A stretch of DNA of 64,000 bases from Dendrolimus kikuchii (Eukaryota > Arthropoda > Insecta > Lepidoptera > Lasiocampidae), in assembly GCA_019925095.2 (NCBI GenBank), contig CM034388.1, positions 806,001 to 870,000 of the forward strand, given 5' to 3'. The translations under genes and the position numbers were made by a program. Numbering within the stretch: position 1 is the stretch's first letter; each line of letters begins with the position of its first letter. Below the pieces are notes generated by a model, which did no database searches, had not been told where the DNA came from, and saw only the letters and a program-made list of their open reading frames with translations. Below, in pieces: positions 37,601-52,600 of the stretch.

Positions 37601-40600
37601 GCAAAATCTGCGGAGTGACGCTCGCTGACCGCGTTCGTAATACCGAAGTAAGAAAGAGAGTTGGTCTGAAAGAGAGTGTCGGGGTGAAGATAAGGAAAGG
37701 AATGCTCCGGTGGTTCGAGCATATGGAAAGAATGACTAAACAGATGTACAATGCAAAAGTGGATGGACGCAGAAGTCGTGGAAGGCCAAGACACACCTTC
37801 CATGATCAAATTGATCGTGTACTAGCAGAAGGTGATGTCAGGAGCCTTAAGAACAGACGAGCGTGCATGACAAGAGTTATGAATGTCAAAGAAGCAAGTG
37901 AGGTGTGTAAGAATAAGCCCAAATGGCGCTCTGTTGTTCGTGCCTACCCCGTAAGGGAACTGGCGTGAAGTTATGGATGTATGTAATTTTATTTCAGTAT
38001 CGAATTTTTTCCAGTGGTACAGAAATAGTCATTAAAGATTCTAAAGAATTTCTTTGCAATACCGCCACGTAGATTAAAAAACCTTAATCAGATATATCGT
38101 TAATGCGTACAGGTGGTATTTAAGGAAATATCGTAGTTGTTTTTTGTAGCCTCACATAATAGATGTTTCTATTTGGCTCAGAGAGTGGGGGCCAGTTTTG
38201 TTTCAACTGCAACAGAAGTATCATCAGTGTGAAATTGGAATGATGATTTTATTATGACTAGTGCGTGTTCAACGATTGACTGTTAACGATTGGGACTTGT
38301 TGTATATTTGGCTGTGAATATAATTTAAGTAATTTTTCAATATGCATTTGATTTGCCTCCGGAATATGTAACAGATGAAGATCTGGCACTGGTTAAGGCA
38401 ATTGAATATCGTTTGAATATGCTTGAATATCTCTTGTAAAATAAAGATATGTCAGAAAACAGGTAAATAATAGTGCAGACCAAAGTATAGATAAAAATTC
38501 TAAATTTATATAAACTAAATTTTAGATAATAAGATTAAATGTATTAGATATACATACATACATACATAACTTCACGCCAGTTCCCTCGCGGGGTAGGCAC
38601 GAACAACAGAGTGCCATTTAGGCTTATTCTTACACACCTCACTTGCCTCTTTGACATTCATAACTCTTGTCATGCAAGCTCGTCTGTTCTTAAGGCTCCT
38701 GACATCACCTTCTGCTAGTACACGATCAATTTGATCATGGAAGGTGTGTCGTGGCCTTCCACGACTTCTGCATCCATCCACTTTTGCATTGTATATCTGT
38801 TTAGTCTGTTTTATTGTATGTCTGTATTAGATATAAAAGAACAAAATGTAAGGAAACATAAATAAAGAATCACGGCATTCTATTATCCTTTCTAACTAAA
38901 TAATCCCAACATAAGAATTACTAGATAGACATTATATATATAAAATATAATATATAAGTAAAATATATGTAATATAAGAATTATTATATATAAAAATAAA
39001 TAGTAGGAAAAGCGTATACACCTGCCTGATCATCTCCCCTGGGCCACCACATATCACACAAACGCAAACCGTGTGGGGGGTGTTGGCTCGGGGAAGGCAA
39101 CGCGAGCATGTGCATATGTATATATATATATGTAAAAATACGTATATAAATAAGTATATAATATATATAAATAGAACCAATATACCTTTAGACAAATTAG
39201 ACCATTCCCTTTTTTTTTTTTTGGCCGGGGAAATCCGTTTGAGGACTAAGCCGCGACAGGCACAGAAGCCTGGGGGGATGTTTGCGACCCGTGTGAGTGT
39301 GGGATTCGCCAGATCGGGGGTGGCACTAGCGTGCCCGGTCAGAACCGGTGCCACGCTATTGCCACTCCCCAGTTAGGAATACCCACTAAAACCCCTGGGT
39401 GTTCCGTCCTGCGCCTTATGCCAGGGCTACGGGAAATGGGCTACCCGACTCCGCAATGCCCTGGCAGGCGTGGGCCCCCCTCACTGGGCCTCTTCCTATG
39501 CCAGGGGACGTATCCCCCGGCTACTACTGTGTCTCATTCGTGCGTGGGGCGGTCTGTAACGCGCCCCACGGGAAGAGAGATGAGCGCGCGCGGAACACTC
39601 GCGCTCTCATCTCGACAGCATGTGCGGGTGAGTGAGAACCCCTATACCCCTAGGGGCCCCACCCGCGCCGCCCGCTTACGGTGGCCGAAGGTCGAGTTCC
39701 GACCTCTGGCGTCGGCGCGTCCTCCTTTGGCGGGAGCGGAGCAAGGACGTACGCTCACGCTCCCGAACTTAGACCATTCCCAAACCAATATAACCCAACC
39801 TACCCATCCGCTACTGTCACTATAATAGATCATACAACTTGTAATTAAACATGTATAGTTTCGGAACAAAATTGTAATAATAAATTTAATAGAAATATTG
39901 TCAAACAACTTTTAGAATATTTTGGAAATCAAAAATGTAATTTAGAGATGTAAGAAACATGTAAATAGCATTAAGAAGCAAATGTAACTAGAAAATAAGA
40001 ATAAATAAATCAAAACACATACCCAACCAAATCCTTCCTTTTTTTTTTATTATTTTTTTTTTTTATTTTTTTTATACAGGGGAAATCCGTTTGAGGACCG
40101 TAGGCCACGCGAGGGGGAAAGGTCGCGGCCCGTGAGTGGGATTCGCCAGGTCGGGGTGGCACTAGCACCCCACGTTGAGATGTGAGATGCTATTGCCACG
40201 CCGCGGTTAGGGATACCCACTAAAACCCCTGTCCGATCCCAAGCGTCCTTTGTCCGGGAGCGATCGGTTCTCCACGCTAGCTTCAAACAGAAGCAGTCGC
40301 GAGAAACCGATCGCCAAACTACCCACTAAACCTAAACCTGCGCCCCTGTATCTGCGCTTTTACGGGGCGCCACGGGATCTAGAACAGAGTTACTGCACCG
40401 TGACGCCCCCACGCTCGGTAATACTGGGCCACCCCGGTGGCAGAGTGACCCACTTCATCAATCAGGGGGGGGAAGTCCGCTGCTACCCCCGTAGCATCCA
40501 TCCTTTTTTTTTTTTTTTTTTTTTTTTATACAGGGGAAATCCGTTTGAGGACCGTAGGCCGCGCGAGGGGGAAAGGTCGCGGCCCGTGAGTGGGATTCGC

Positions 40601-43600
40601 CAGGTCGGGGTGGCACTAGCACCCCACGTTGAGATGTGAGATGCTATTGCCACGCCGCGGTTAGGGATACCCACTAAAACCCCTGTCCGATCCCAAGCGT
40701 CCTTTGTCCGGGCTGTGGGCTCGCTCGCGCATTCACCACCAGCCCGGACGGACGGCGGCCGGCCCCTTTGCGGGCTGGCCTCACCATTTGGTAGCCGGAG
40801 ATCTGGGTCTCTCCGGCTCCTCTACCTCACCGCGAGGTGAGAGGGGGCGCGCGGATCGGCGCGCGTTCCTCCTCTCCGGCCTTTATGTGCGGGCGGGTCC
40901 GGTTTCCCCGCCGGTCGCCCGCACGGCCGTAGCCTACGGCGGCTGGAGGTCGTCATGGACGACCCTCCGACGCCGCCGCCGGCTCTGGCGGGAGGGGAGC
41001 GTAGCGGATTGCTCCCTCTCCCGCTCCGCCGCCTCCTTTGCGGACATGACGGTTTCGCAGAAGGAGGCGGCTGCGTCCCACGCGTCGGCGCTCCCGACCA
41101 TGGCCTTTACTACGGCCGGGAGGGACAAATCCGCCCCGACGACCGCGACGAGATCACGACGCTGCTCGTCCCATGCTGGACACACCTGGAGGGTGTGCAG
41201 CGCCGTGTCTTCGTCGCCGCCGACGCAGTGGTGGCACCCTGACGTCCGTAGCATCCATCCTATCCCAACCCTAACCAACTCCGAGCACCAACATTTCCCA
41301 TTTCACGCAATACTTTCAAAATTTATTACCAAATATCCAGAACCCACCTTACCAACACATACCAATTCCCAACCAGTAGTAGTGTTTGTATGTAATAGTT
41401 TAGTAGCTAAAAGAGATGAGAAAAAAAATTTAAACTCTTAAAGAAATAAAATAAAAGAAAAGAGTACCTCTGCCTTACCCCATGGCGGAGACACCCGGGT
41501 AATCGACCTCGGCATATCTTGTTCGCCCGGGCTAAGAAGGAGAAAAAAATAAATAAATATCACTTGTAATATGTGTCATAGGTGTGTCAGAAGGAACCAC
41601 TGCTCAGGGAACCGAATTATGAGCTGGACTTGAAGGCCCTGAAAATCCACTGTCACAGTGAATGGATGAGTATGAACATGAATGCCCTGATCGAGAAGAA
41701 AAGGAATGAGGTGAGGTATCTGCAATAAAATTTTACGATGCAAAAAAAAAGCGTATGCATGATGTCGGAGATAACATTAGACGTGTATTTTTATCCGTGC
41801 AGGAACGGAGAAAGAATACAATTTCCTGCGGCCGGGCGGCCTGTCGTAAGAGGCGACAAAACAACCCACAGCCAGTTGGTAGGGCATTTGCCCGACTGGA
41901 TGGCTACCGCCCCTGGTCTAAATCATGTCGCCATAACAACCTTGAGTTGTGTTCCGGCATTAGTGACCAGGTTCCAGTCTCCCTTAAGAGAGCAGCGGCG
42001 CATTTGTAGCGCCTTTGGTGTTGCAAATGTCCATAGGCGATGGTAACCGCTTTCCATCAAGTGGGCCGTCTGCCTCTCTGCTGAACTCCTGCAATAAAAA
42101 AAAATGAAAATCATAGTGACGTGTGATTTTTTTATTTTATTTAAGCCAGTAAGGTTATGATTTGTACGCCCCTCCAGTCGTTAAAGGTGCAACTCCCTCC
42201 TACATAATTTTTAAACTATTGTCTGGACCAATTCTAAATGTGTTCGAAGTTAATAGAATTTAAAAACAACGACTCTTAATGAAATATTTTTTGATCGAAA
42301 TACGATGAGTGTATTTTGATTAATCTATTATTGTAAAAATTTAAAGTGCAGTCTTTTGTTTTTTCGACTTTGTATTTCTCTGTTTTTTCGGGATTCACGT
42401 AAAAACTACTGGACCGATTTAGATGCGGTTTTCAGTGATCGATAGCAAATTCGCTGTCATAAAATCTCGGATACTTTATATCCCAGGAATCCTGCGGGAT
42501 TTTTCCCGACAGTGGTTTCAAGTTGTTAGGACACTTATAAATTAGCTTATTCCGTTCAACTTGGACGAAGTCGCGGTCGAATCCTAGTTTTTAAAATAGT
42601 CAAAGGTCTCAGTCAGTCTCAAAGGGAGATCTTCTTTTTAGGCCCATCTGTTATTGTTGAAAATTTGTATACAGTCTTTGTAAGTTTCGGGATTCGTTTG
42701 CGACCTCAATTATTGCACAGCGCCATCTATTGGCTTGTAAGCGTTCCACTATAGGACAGTCGTTGCCAGCACGCAACCCTATACGTAAAATTGTATGCCT
42801 ATGCAAACTTCACGGCTGGGGTTTTCCCTCTATGGTACATACATACATACATACATAATTTCACGCCAGTTCCCTTGCGGGGTAGGCACGAATAACAGAG
42901 TGCCATTTAGGCTTATTCTTACACACCTCACTTGCCTCTTTGACATTCATAACTCTTGTCATGCAAGCTCGTCTGTTTTTAAGGATCCTGACATCACCCT
43001 CTGCTAGTACACGATCAATTTGATCATGGAAGGTGTGTCGTGGCCTTCCACGACTTCTGCATCCATCCACTTTTGCATTGTATATCTGTTTAGTCATTCT
43101 TTCATCATGCATTCTTTCCACATGCCCGAACCACCGGAGCATTCCTTTCTTTACCTTCACCCCGACACTCTCTTTCAGACCAACTCTCTTTCTGACTTCG
43201 GTATTACGAACGCGGTCCGCGAGCGTCACTCCGCAGATTTTGCGCAGTGCTCGCATCTCGACCGCGTTTACTCTACTTTCATGCTCTCTCTTCCATACCC
43301 AACTCTCGCATCCCTCTATGGTATGACGTGGAATTATGTTTCTTGCCCACCTGATGGAAAGTGATCACTGTCGCCGATAAATGTTTACATCACCAGCGGC
43401 GCCAACGCGTTGCCGCCTTTGATCTTCAACGACAACAATCCTGTGCTCTTGGCAACAATTATTGATAATCATATGGTCGAAAAAACCTTTTACAGGGTAA
43501 ATACCCGCAGTGTTCATTAAGTGCAGTCAGCCTTGCCACGTCAAGGGCTACCGATAGGAGAAAAGTGAAGGACTTCTATCAGAAATCTCCTAAAGAGGTT

Positions 43601-46600
43601 AGTTTCTCATATAATCGAACCGATTGATCGTAATAATGTTGGATGAGATATTAATACATTCGTAGGATGCGAATCTATATAATAAATAAATAAATAATCG
43701 GCAGACAAACACACATATTGTATATCCCCAAATTAAGCAAGTTACGCTTGAGTTATGGGTAATATACAACGGACTACTATGGAGCCGACTACTCGATCCC
43801 CGACACCCAGACCATTGTAAATAATGGAGAAAATACGTTTCCGAAATTTACTATACCAGCAATCGAACCCGGAGCTTCTGCGTTGCAGTGAGGTAGGCCG
43901 GCAAAGGCTTAGCCCGCTCAACCACAGAACCTCAACGGCTTGGCAGGTTTGTTACATCGGTTATCTCGATGTGCAGGTTGCATCACGATGTTTTCCTTCA
44001 CCGTTGTTAGCACGTGGTAATTGTAACAATATGCACATTAGATCAGAAAACTAAGTGGTGCAGGCGCTCCGGCCAGGATCGAAACCGCGCCCTTGAGTCT
44101 GGGACGCGTGCTAGGCCATTACGCTACCATGACTTCGCATCCATCATGATGAAAACATAAGGGTTCCATTTTTGTAGTTTGTAGTCAAATTACAAAAACC
44201 GCACGTTTGTGTTATGAAAATAGTAAGTTTAAGTACGCATTTGTTCGATCAAATTAAAAATTCAATATTAAGGTACACATTTGTTCAATTAAATTAAGAA
44301 TTCAATATTAAGGTACACATTTGTTCAATTAAATTAAGAACTCAATATTAAGGTACACATTTGTTCAATTAAATTAAGAATTCAATGTGAAGGTACACAT
44401 TTGTTCAATTAAATTAAGAATTCAATATTAAGGTACACATTTGTTCAATTAAATTAAGAATTAAATATTTAAGGTACACATTTGTTCAATTAATTCGGAA
44501 AACAGTAATAAGTACACGTTTGTTCAATTAAATTAAGAAAACAACATTAAGTACACACTTGTTCAATTAAATAAAGAAAATAATATTAAGTACACATTTG
44601 CTCAATTAACTTAAGAGATGAAAGAAATTGTACTATGTGCCGTGTATACCGCCATCGTCATAATCTCAATTTATTCCTGGGGTTGTCTGGAAGAGATCGC
44701 TTTTTAGTGATAAGACCGCCCTTTGTACATAACTAGATATTAGATTTTAGTCTTTAAGTTCATGTTTGTATTGGTGTACAATAGATAGTTCTTGATTGAT
44801 TGATTGATGAAGGAGGCAGTGCAAAAGTACGAATTGCGGATGCGGTAAAGATGTTCCAGGTTTTTGGAATAAAATGATTTACATGAAACTTTGTAATAGG
44901 TTGGGGAAAAAGTCTTTTCGCATATAGTATGTATGAACTTGTAATAAGATCTCTTTGGCTATACCATTTGTATCTGGCTGGTTTTGGTATCATTAAAAAG
45001 TTTTAATTTTAAAGAAGACAATTTCAAATTCAAATTAGGAAAATGTGTGATTTTCATTTGTTTTTCTTATTGTTAAAATGAGTGAATCTAATGAAGAAAT
45101 TCGATACATTTTAAAATTTTACTACAAAGCCGCGAACAACATTTGTGATGTTTATGGACCTAATGCAGTATCTGTGAGAGTAGCGCAAATTTGGTTTAAG
45201 CGTTTTCAATCCGGAAATTTTGATATCAAAGATGCACGTCGCTCTGGTCGCCCTGTTAGGGACAATCAATTTTGTCCTTCCTTCCTTCAATCCTGTCCTT
45301 ATATGTTTTATTCTTGCTTTAAAATAAATGTTTTTAGCTCTTTCATTTGTTCTCGGTTTCTAATTCTTAGCCGGCTCCCCAACTCCCAGTGCCTCCGGAG
45401 AGACCTCCCCCAGGTCCAACCAATGAGCAGATCATGTCGATGAGGGGCGAAGACTTTTTTCTCTACTGCCCGAAGGTCGACGGTCACACTTTTGGCAGGT
45501 GGGTTTCAATGTTATAAAATTTCCAGAATGATCTTTATAAGTAAGAGGGTCTGGAACTTCATGTAACTGTTGGTTTCCTATTCGGTACTTAAGCAATTTC
45601 TCTTTTTTTTTATTGCAGGAGTTCAGCAGACAGGCAGACGGCCCTCTGGATGGAAAGCGGTTACCATCGTCTATGGACATTTGCAACACCAAAAGTGCTA
45701 TAAATGCGCTGCTGCTCTCTGAAGGGAGTCTGGAACCTGGTCACTAATGCCGGAACACAACTCGAAGTTGTTATGGCGGCATGCTCTAGACCAGGGGTGG
45801 TAGCTATCCAGTCGGGCAAATGCCCTACCACCTGGCTGTGGGTTGTTTAGTCGCCTCTTACGACAGGCCGCCCGGCCGCAAGAAATTGTATTCTTTCTCC
45901 GTTCCTGCACGGATAAAATCTCTTTAATGGGAATGATAATATATCGTTTCTGAGAGATAAGTAATTTGTAAATGTTTGTCTTTACAGAGACGACATGATA
46001 CCCCGTCCAAAATCGGAGACAGTACTCCACAGTCCAGTGGAGATTGCTGATCAGAACTACCATTCGCAGTTTCAGCAGTTGGACGTGGAGAAGTGGATTT
46101 TGAGGGGCACCAGGCACATGGCTAGTTATAGGTGAGCTCGAATCTATTTCTTCATCTTTCTTCAAATATAGCTCTGCGCGATTTGTTAATCCAGCAAGTG
46201 TCATAACAACCTTAAGTTGTGTTTCGGTATTAGTGGCTAGGCTATCTGTAGCACCTTTAGTGTAGCAATTGTCCTTAGGCGATGGTAAATGTTCTCCATC
46301 AGGTGGGCCGTCTGCTTGTCTGCTGAGCTCGAGCACAAGCTTCAATTTAGAAAAAAAATCGACAGGTGCTAAAATGTATCTAATAATGGCGACGGCCTGG
46401 ATGTAACATTACTTAATCAAATTAAAGAAATTTCCAAAACGGTCTCCAGATTGGATACCCTGGTCACAAGTATTTTAATGCGAATTTTAGATATCAAACT
46501 TTCAAAACGTTTACGGGTGTTACGTGTTGCGTGGCTGCATTGGCGATGCTGCGAAGGCTGAGAGCAAGGGCATGGAACGAAGACACCTTGGACGAGACGC

Positions 46601-49600
46601 TTGATTTAGGATATAACTTGTACAGGGTAGGATTATCTTGACTATTGTAGAACAGATGTTGAATTTGAGCAACTAAAACTAGTATGCACAAGTTTCAATA
46701 TGAATATAAAGCGGATCCTGCTATAAATACTATACGAGTTGGTTTATGAACACAATGTATGTTTAGTTAATCTACGATACTACATACATACATACATAAC
46801 TTCACGCCAGTTCCCTTGCGGGGTAGGCAAGAACAACAGAGCGCCATTTAGGCTTATTCTTACACACCTCACTTGCATCTTTGACTTTCATAACTCTCGT
46901 CATGCACACTCGTCTGTTCTTAAGGCTTCTGACATCACCTTCTGCTAGTACACGATCATTTTGATCATGGAAGTGTGTCGTGGCCTTCCACGACTTCTGC
47001 ATCCATCCACTTCCGTCTACGATACTAGGTCTTGATAAAAGGTTAAGTCCAAGTAATTCAATCTTAACAACGTGATTGATGATATTATGTCAAATGCATA
47101 TCTATAGTCTCACAATGAACACGGAGAACAAAGATGAAGTAGAAAAATTAACAAAGCGGTTACCAGGCGTCAAAGCGAACGCTCCGAACGCAACTAAGAT
47201 TAAAAGCTCGGATGAAGATGATGTCAATATTAGAGTTCATGATGAAGTTTGAAATATTTTAAGATGGGTTATAGGATATCCGGAAGAAAGAAGTTCCTTA
47301 TTTCCTGGATATATAAAATTAATCGTGTAGGTGCAGCAGATAAATAATTGGAGTATTTCAGGAGTCCCTTCTGGAACGTGGAGGTCCCATCCGTAGGATA
47401 GTGCTCGGAGAGTTGAAAGATAACTTCACTATCCGGGACAAAGAGTATAAGCATAAGGTGAGCATGAATTTGCTGTATTTTTTTGGTTCCATTATAGTTG
47501 AAGGCAATGAATTATTAATATAACTTTGATCGGTACGTATATGATTCAAAATTAATCGATTTTTCAAAGATCTAAAGGTACCGCTTTGGTTTTCATCAAA
47601 ACTAGCTCCGAAATACTTTTCTGTTTCTTATAGCACTATTGGATTTGGTAGTCCAGGCGCACTTGAGACTTCTTTTTTATTTTATTTTTCAATCGATCAA
47701 TATCTTTATTTGCAAGAATGTAGTTTATACAGGTGTTATACAATTGTAGAATCACAATACATTCTACCACATAGTGGCATTATACAAAATTACTTACATA
47801 TATACATAACTTCATGCCAGTTCCTTTGCGGAGTAGGCACGAACAACAGAGCGCCATTCAGGCTTATTCTTACATACCTCACTTGCGTCTTTGACATTCA
47901 TAACTCCTGTCATGCACGCTCGTCTGTTCTTAAGGCTCCTGATATCACCTTCTGCTAGCATACGATCAATTTGATCATGGAAGGTGTGTCGCGGCCTTCC
48001 ACTACTTCTGCATCCATACACTTTTGCATTGTATATCTGTTTAGTCATTTTTTCAAAAATTAACAAAATTACTTAAGTGTTAAAATTAAATTTACATAAA
48101 CATTCTAATTCAGAAACATGTCTAAGCTTTTCCATATTGATGATAACAGCAAGCACATTTTTGAGATATTCATCTACAGTACAGAAACGCTGTTTGATCA
48201 GCCACTTTTTTAAGACTACAGTGAATTTTCTTGCGGGTACATTGGCAAAGAGTTTTGAATAAGAGGAGCCATATAAAAACAGTTTCTTATGAAAAGATCC
48301 AGAGAAGGCACAGGCATCTTTAATTTTACTAGCATCACAAGTCTCGCGTTAAAATTGTTATATTCTTCAAACAAAGAACCATTGAATTGTACAAACTTTG
48401 CGATTACTAGTATTTAAGTACTAGCCACAGTAAGGCGATTGTGAGATTTGAAAACCGGTTTGCACGATTCTGAGCATTTCATTCCAAATTTGGCACGAAG
48501 GCCTTTTGGGCTATAGAAACCTTGCAATATCAAGGGAATTTCCACATATTATGATTCCGTAATGGATTAATGAGCAAACATGAAAAGTAGTGTAGTATTG
48601 TATATATTTTTAATGTCAGGAACGTGGCATAGCAGTGTGGGGAAAACTGATTTCGAATAATCCAAAAGTGTTGGATATATGCCGTGGTCTCGAGACGTTC
48701 TTCAAGGAGGCGGACTCTGGTATTCTTCAGGTAAGGCTGAACTTAACGTGTAGTTTAATCATATTTTTAATAGTCGAACACATGCCGATGTAGATATTAT
48801 AGGAAAATAATAAAGGGTACTCGCTGATAAACTATGCCTATTTATCCAGAGCGTGGCGGTTGCGAAGAAATTGTGCTACCGTTGTCATAGACGTTATGGT
48901 GTTTTTTATTTATTGCATGAGTTCAGCAGACAGGCAGCCGGCCCACCTGATAGAAAGCGGTTACCATCGCCTATGGACTTGGAGGCTTCAAAACTCGAGG
49001 TTGTTATGGCGGCAAACTCTAGACCAGAGGTGATAGCCATCCAGACGGACAAATACTGTACCACCTGGCTGTGGGTTGTTTTGTCGCCTCTTATGACAGA
49101 TTGCCCCAATGCAGGAAATTGTATTCTTTCTACGTTCCTGCGCGGATAAAGTCCTGCGTGGTTGCCGTCTTATTACTATACGTTTGGTGAGATAATCGAT
49201 TATAACTGTAAATAATTGATTACCACAACTCGATTAATATCATCGAATTATTAAACTAATTCGTTACAATAGTACAGTGATCTAATATATTCAAATGTAT
49301 TTTTAATACTCTCAAAAGAATTGTCGTCTTTCACCTTCTTTCAATTATTTGAGATCGGCACAATATGTCTTTTGCCTTCCGTACTCCTCTATTCTGACAT
49401 ACCTCCTCTGTCACACCACATATCATCATATCATGGCTTCACAAAATCCATCCATCTCTTTTTTGGTCTACCTTTACATTTTTACCCCATCTTGCAGTTT
49501 AACTTTCTTTTGTCACGTTACTTTCATTGCTCCTCATTAAATATGGAAGAAAAATAAGGACCTACTATTAAAGACTATCATCGTTCAGTAAATTGTTTTA

Positions 49601-52600
49601 TTTCAGATTCCCGGCGAGTACGAGACGGCCATTTGGAATGAAGGTGGTAAATTCTACTTGTACCATCCGTGGCCGGCGGATAGATACGGCCACAGGGTAT
49701 GTCGATTTCTGTTCTTAAGGTTCTGTGTCTTTTAGTAACGCAGGGGCTGTGAAGCATGGAGAAGAGTGGGATGGAATTGAAGGAAATGAGTGAAGTGGAG
49801 CCGAGATGAGTGGAGTGGAGTGGAATGCGTTTTAGAGGTGCTCAGGTTGCTTGTAACCTCTCGTTGTCGAACCGGACCGTCCTTTGCTATGGTTGGAGGA
49901 GCAAGATGGAATTAGTGATGAGTAGTACACGTGTGAGGCAATACATTTGTCCAGTACAAAATAGATTTGTACTGATACGTCTCAAAATTTTAATTTATAC
50001 TCCTTCAAAAATGTTGCCCCGCTGCTACTCACGCGTCAAATGTGAGAGGAAGGACAGTACGAGGACAACAGTACATTAACGCCTCTATGGATATTTACAT
50101 GACATGTACGACTTCTAGTAAAATGAGGTGACCGAGGCCGATCATATCCGATTCTTGACGAACATTTCCGAACTAGAAATTTTGTACGGGACAAATGAGG
50201 GAATGACTCTCACTGCCTCACCGGCCTCATCGCTTCAAATGTGCTGCCGCGGTACAAACCATACAAATCTCCTCGCTTTATTTGAAGTGGTACATTGTAC
50301 TTTGTAAACTTTGTATTGGTTCAGAACAAAATGTCATGTTACTCTTACAAACTCATTTTAAAATCATGTCCTACCCAACTCTAGATGGAATGCTCCTCCG
50401 ACTCAAGGGAAGTTTTTCCAGCGAGACTATTGTTGTTCCTCGAAGGCCTAGGCCCATCTATTATTGTTGGAAATTTATATATATTCATTGTACGTTTCGG
50501 AAATCGTTTGCAGCCTCAATTATTGCACAGCGCCATCTATTGGCTTGTAAGTGTTGCACTACACACCCCCCTTGCTGCCTATAAACTACTGATGTTAGGT
50601 GATAGATCAGGTACGAAGAATTAGACTCTGGATAGTTCTCTGTCGCCTGTTTTTGGTTCTATCGCGTTTATACGCTGACCTGTGATATATCGTGCCCATC
50701 AGGTTGGTCTTCAGGATGGCGGTAAAGCCTGTCTGTTGTACTTCACGCGGATCTCACGCCTCTGCGAATACTTTATGGAGAACTCTGCCGATATGAAGCG
50801 GAAGCCGTACAGCATCAGCGATATCATGGTGACGGAGAGGGGCCAAGTGCCCGAGCCGGTCAACAAGATGAAGCGTAAGTACGCTGTTTGGTCGGATAGT
50901 TAGTTGGCTTGGATTATTTTTAGAGAAAACAGTAACTAATTACAATTAAATTTACTATTACAAGCGGTGGCACCTGGCCGTTGGGTGGTCCAAGGTCATT
51001 TCCACGAGGGCGATGAGAGGTTCCCCGAGGAGCATCGCAACAGGCAAGCGACGCCGGCTTCCATCGCGGCTATTGCTATGGCACATGTCCTAAACCCCTT
51101 AGACTGGACTCCTGAGGATGTTGACGAGGTCTGATTATATTTATTGGAAACAGTTTACGAAAAGTAATTTTATTCTATACGATATGGACTATTTATTTAA
51201 TTAGACCTAATAAAACTACGTCTTAACAGTTTTAAGCGCTGCAATTTGTGTGATGTTATAATTCCGACGTTTCGGTCACTTTTCACGGTTTCCGTTTTCG
51301 TGCACGGCAACACAGACCAACTTGATTGGCAATTTATTTTACCTCCCACCCATGTTAGTATTATATAAAATTATTAGAGCTAGGCAAGTTTCTTGCGCCG
51401 TTTCTTCTCTTCAAGCCACGACATGTTGCGAAGCGGTGGTAACTTAGATTAGGATCTATCCGTGCAGGAACGGAGAAAGAATACAATTTCCTGCAATGGG
51501 GCGGCCTGTCGTAAGAGGCGACTTAACAACCCACAGCCAGGTGGTAGGGCATTGCCCGACTGGATGGCTACCACCCCTGGTCTAAAGTATGTCGCCATAA
51601 CAAACCTTGAGTTGTGTTCCGGCATTAATGACCAGATTCCAGTTTCCCTTAAGAGAGCAGCAGCGCATTTGTAGCAACTTTGCTGTTGCAAATGTCTATA
51701 GGCGATGGTATCCGCTTTCTATCAAGTGGGCCGTCTGCCTGTTTGCTGAGCTCCTGCAATAAAAAAAAAGGCTCCCATAAGAGTAAATAATAACCACAAA
51801 CAAAATTAAATCTACGTAATTAAAATGATCAAGTTGGCGGTAGGCTAAATAAAACTTTAACAACACTCATTGACACTTGACGTTTTTGTCTTCCGCGATC
51901 ACGGCTATCGAAAAGTGGCCGAAACGTCGGAATAATAGAGAAATCGTTAAAACGTAAACTAAGAATTTTTCAATAAAAAATTAAAAAAAAAATATATATA
52001 TATTTTAATTTTTTATTGCATGAGTTCAGCAGACAGGCAGACGGTCGACTCGATGGAAAGCGGTTATAAACGCCTATAGACATTTGCAACATGAAAGGTG
52101 CTACAAATGCGATGCTGCTCTCTTAAAGGAGACTGGAACCTGGTCACTAATGCCGGAACATAACTCAAGGTTTTTATAGCGACATACTCTAGACCAGGGA
52201 TGGTAGCCATCCAGTCGGGCAAATACCCTGTCTGTGGGTTGTTTTGTTGCCTCTTACGACAGACCGCCCCAACGCAGCAAATTGTATTCTTTATCCGTTC
52301 CTGCACGGATAAAATGTGGATGTTATCTATCTATCTTTAATTAGACGGTAATCCGAGGCGACATCCTCTACGAAAATACGATGGAGCACCTCGAGAAGAT
52401 GGGCATCAGCCTCGAATCGCCGAAGAACGAGGAAGAGGGTGGCGACGATGAAGAGGAAGAGGCGGCTGCGAGTGGCTACCTCGCCGCCGCTGATGTCATG
52501 AATAGGTTCAAGGTCTCTGAGTATGACTGTATAGAGACTGAAGTCATGGATGGAGCTTACAGTGGTAAGTTGCTTGGATTTGAATGTACATACGTACATA

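Noticed and set aside
39071..39825. Open frames in the GC-rich block of intron 9
   Set aside because: They lie antisense in R1-like LINE 3' ends.
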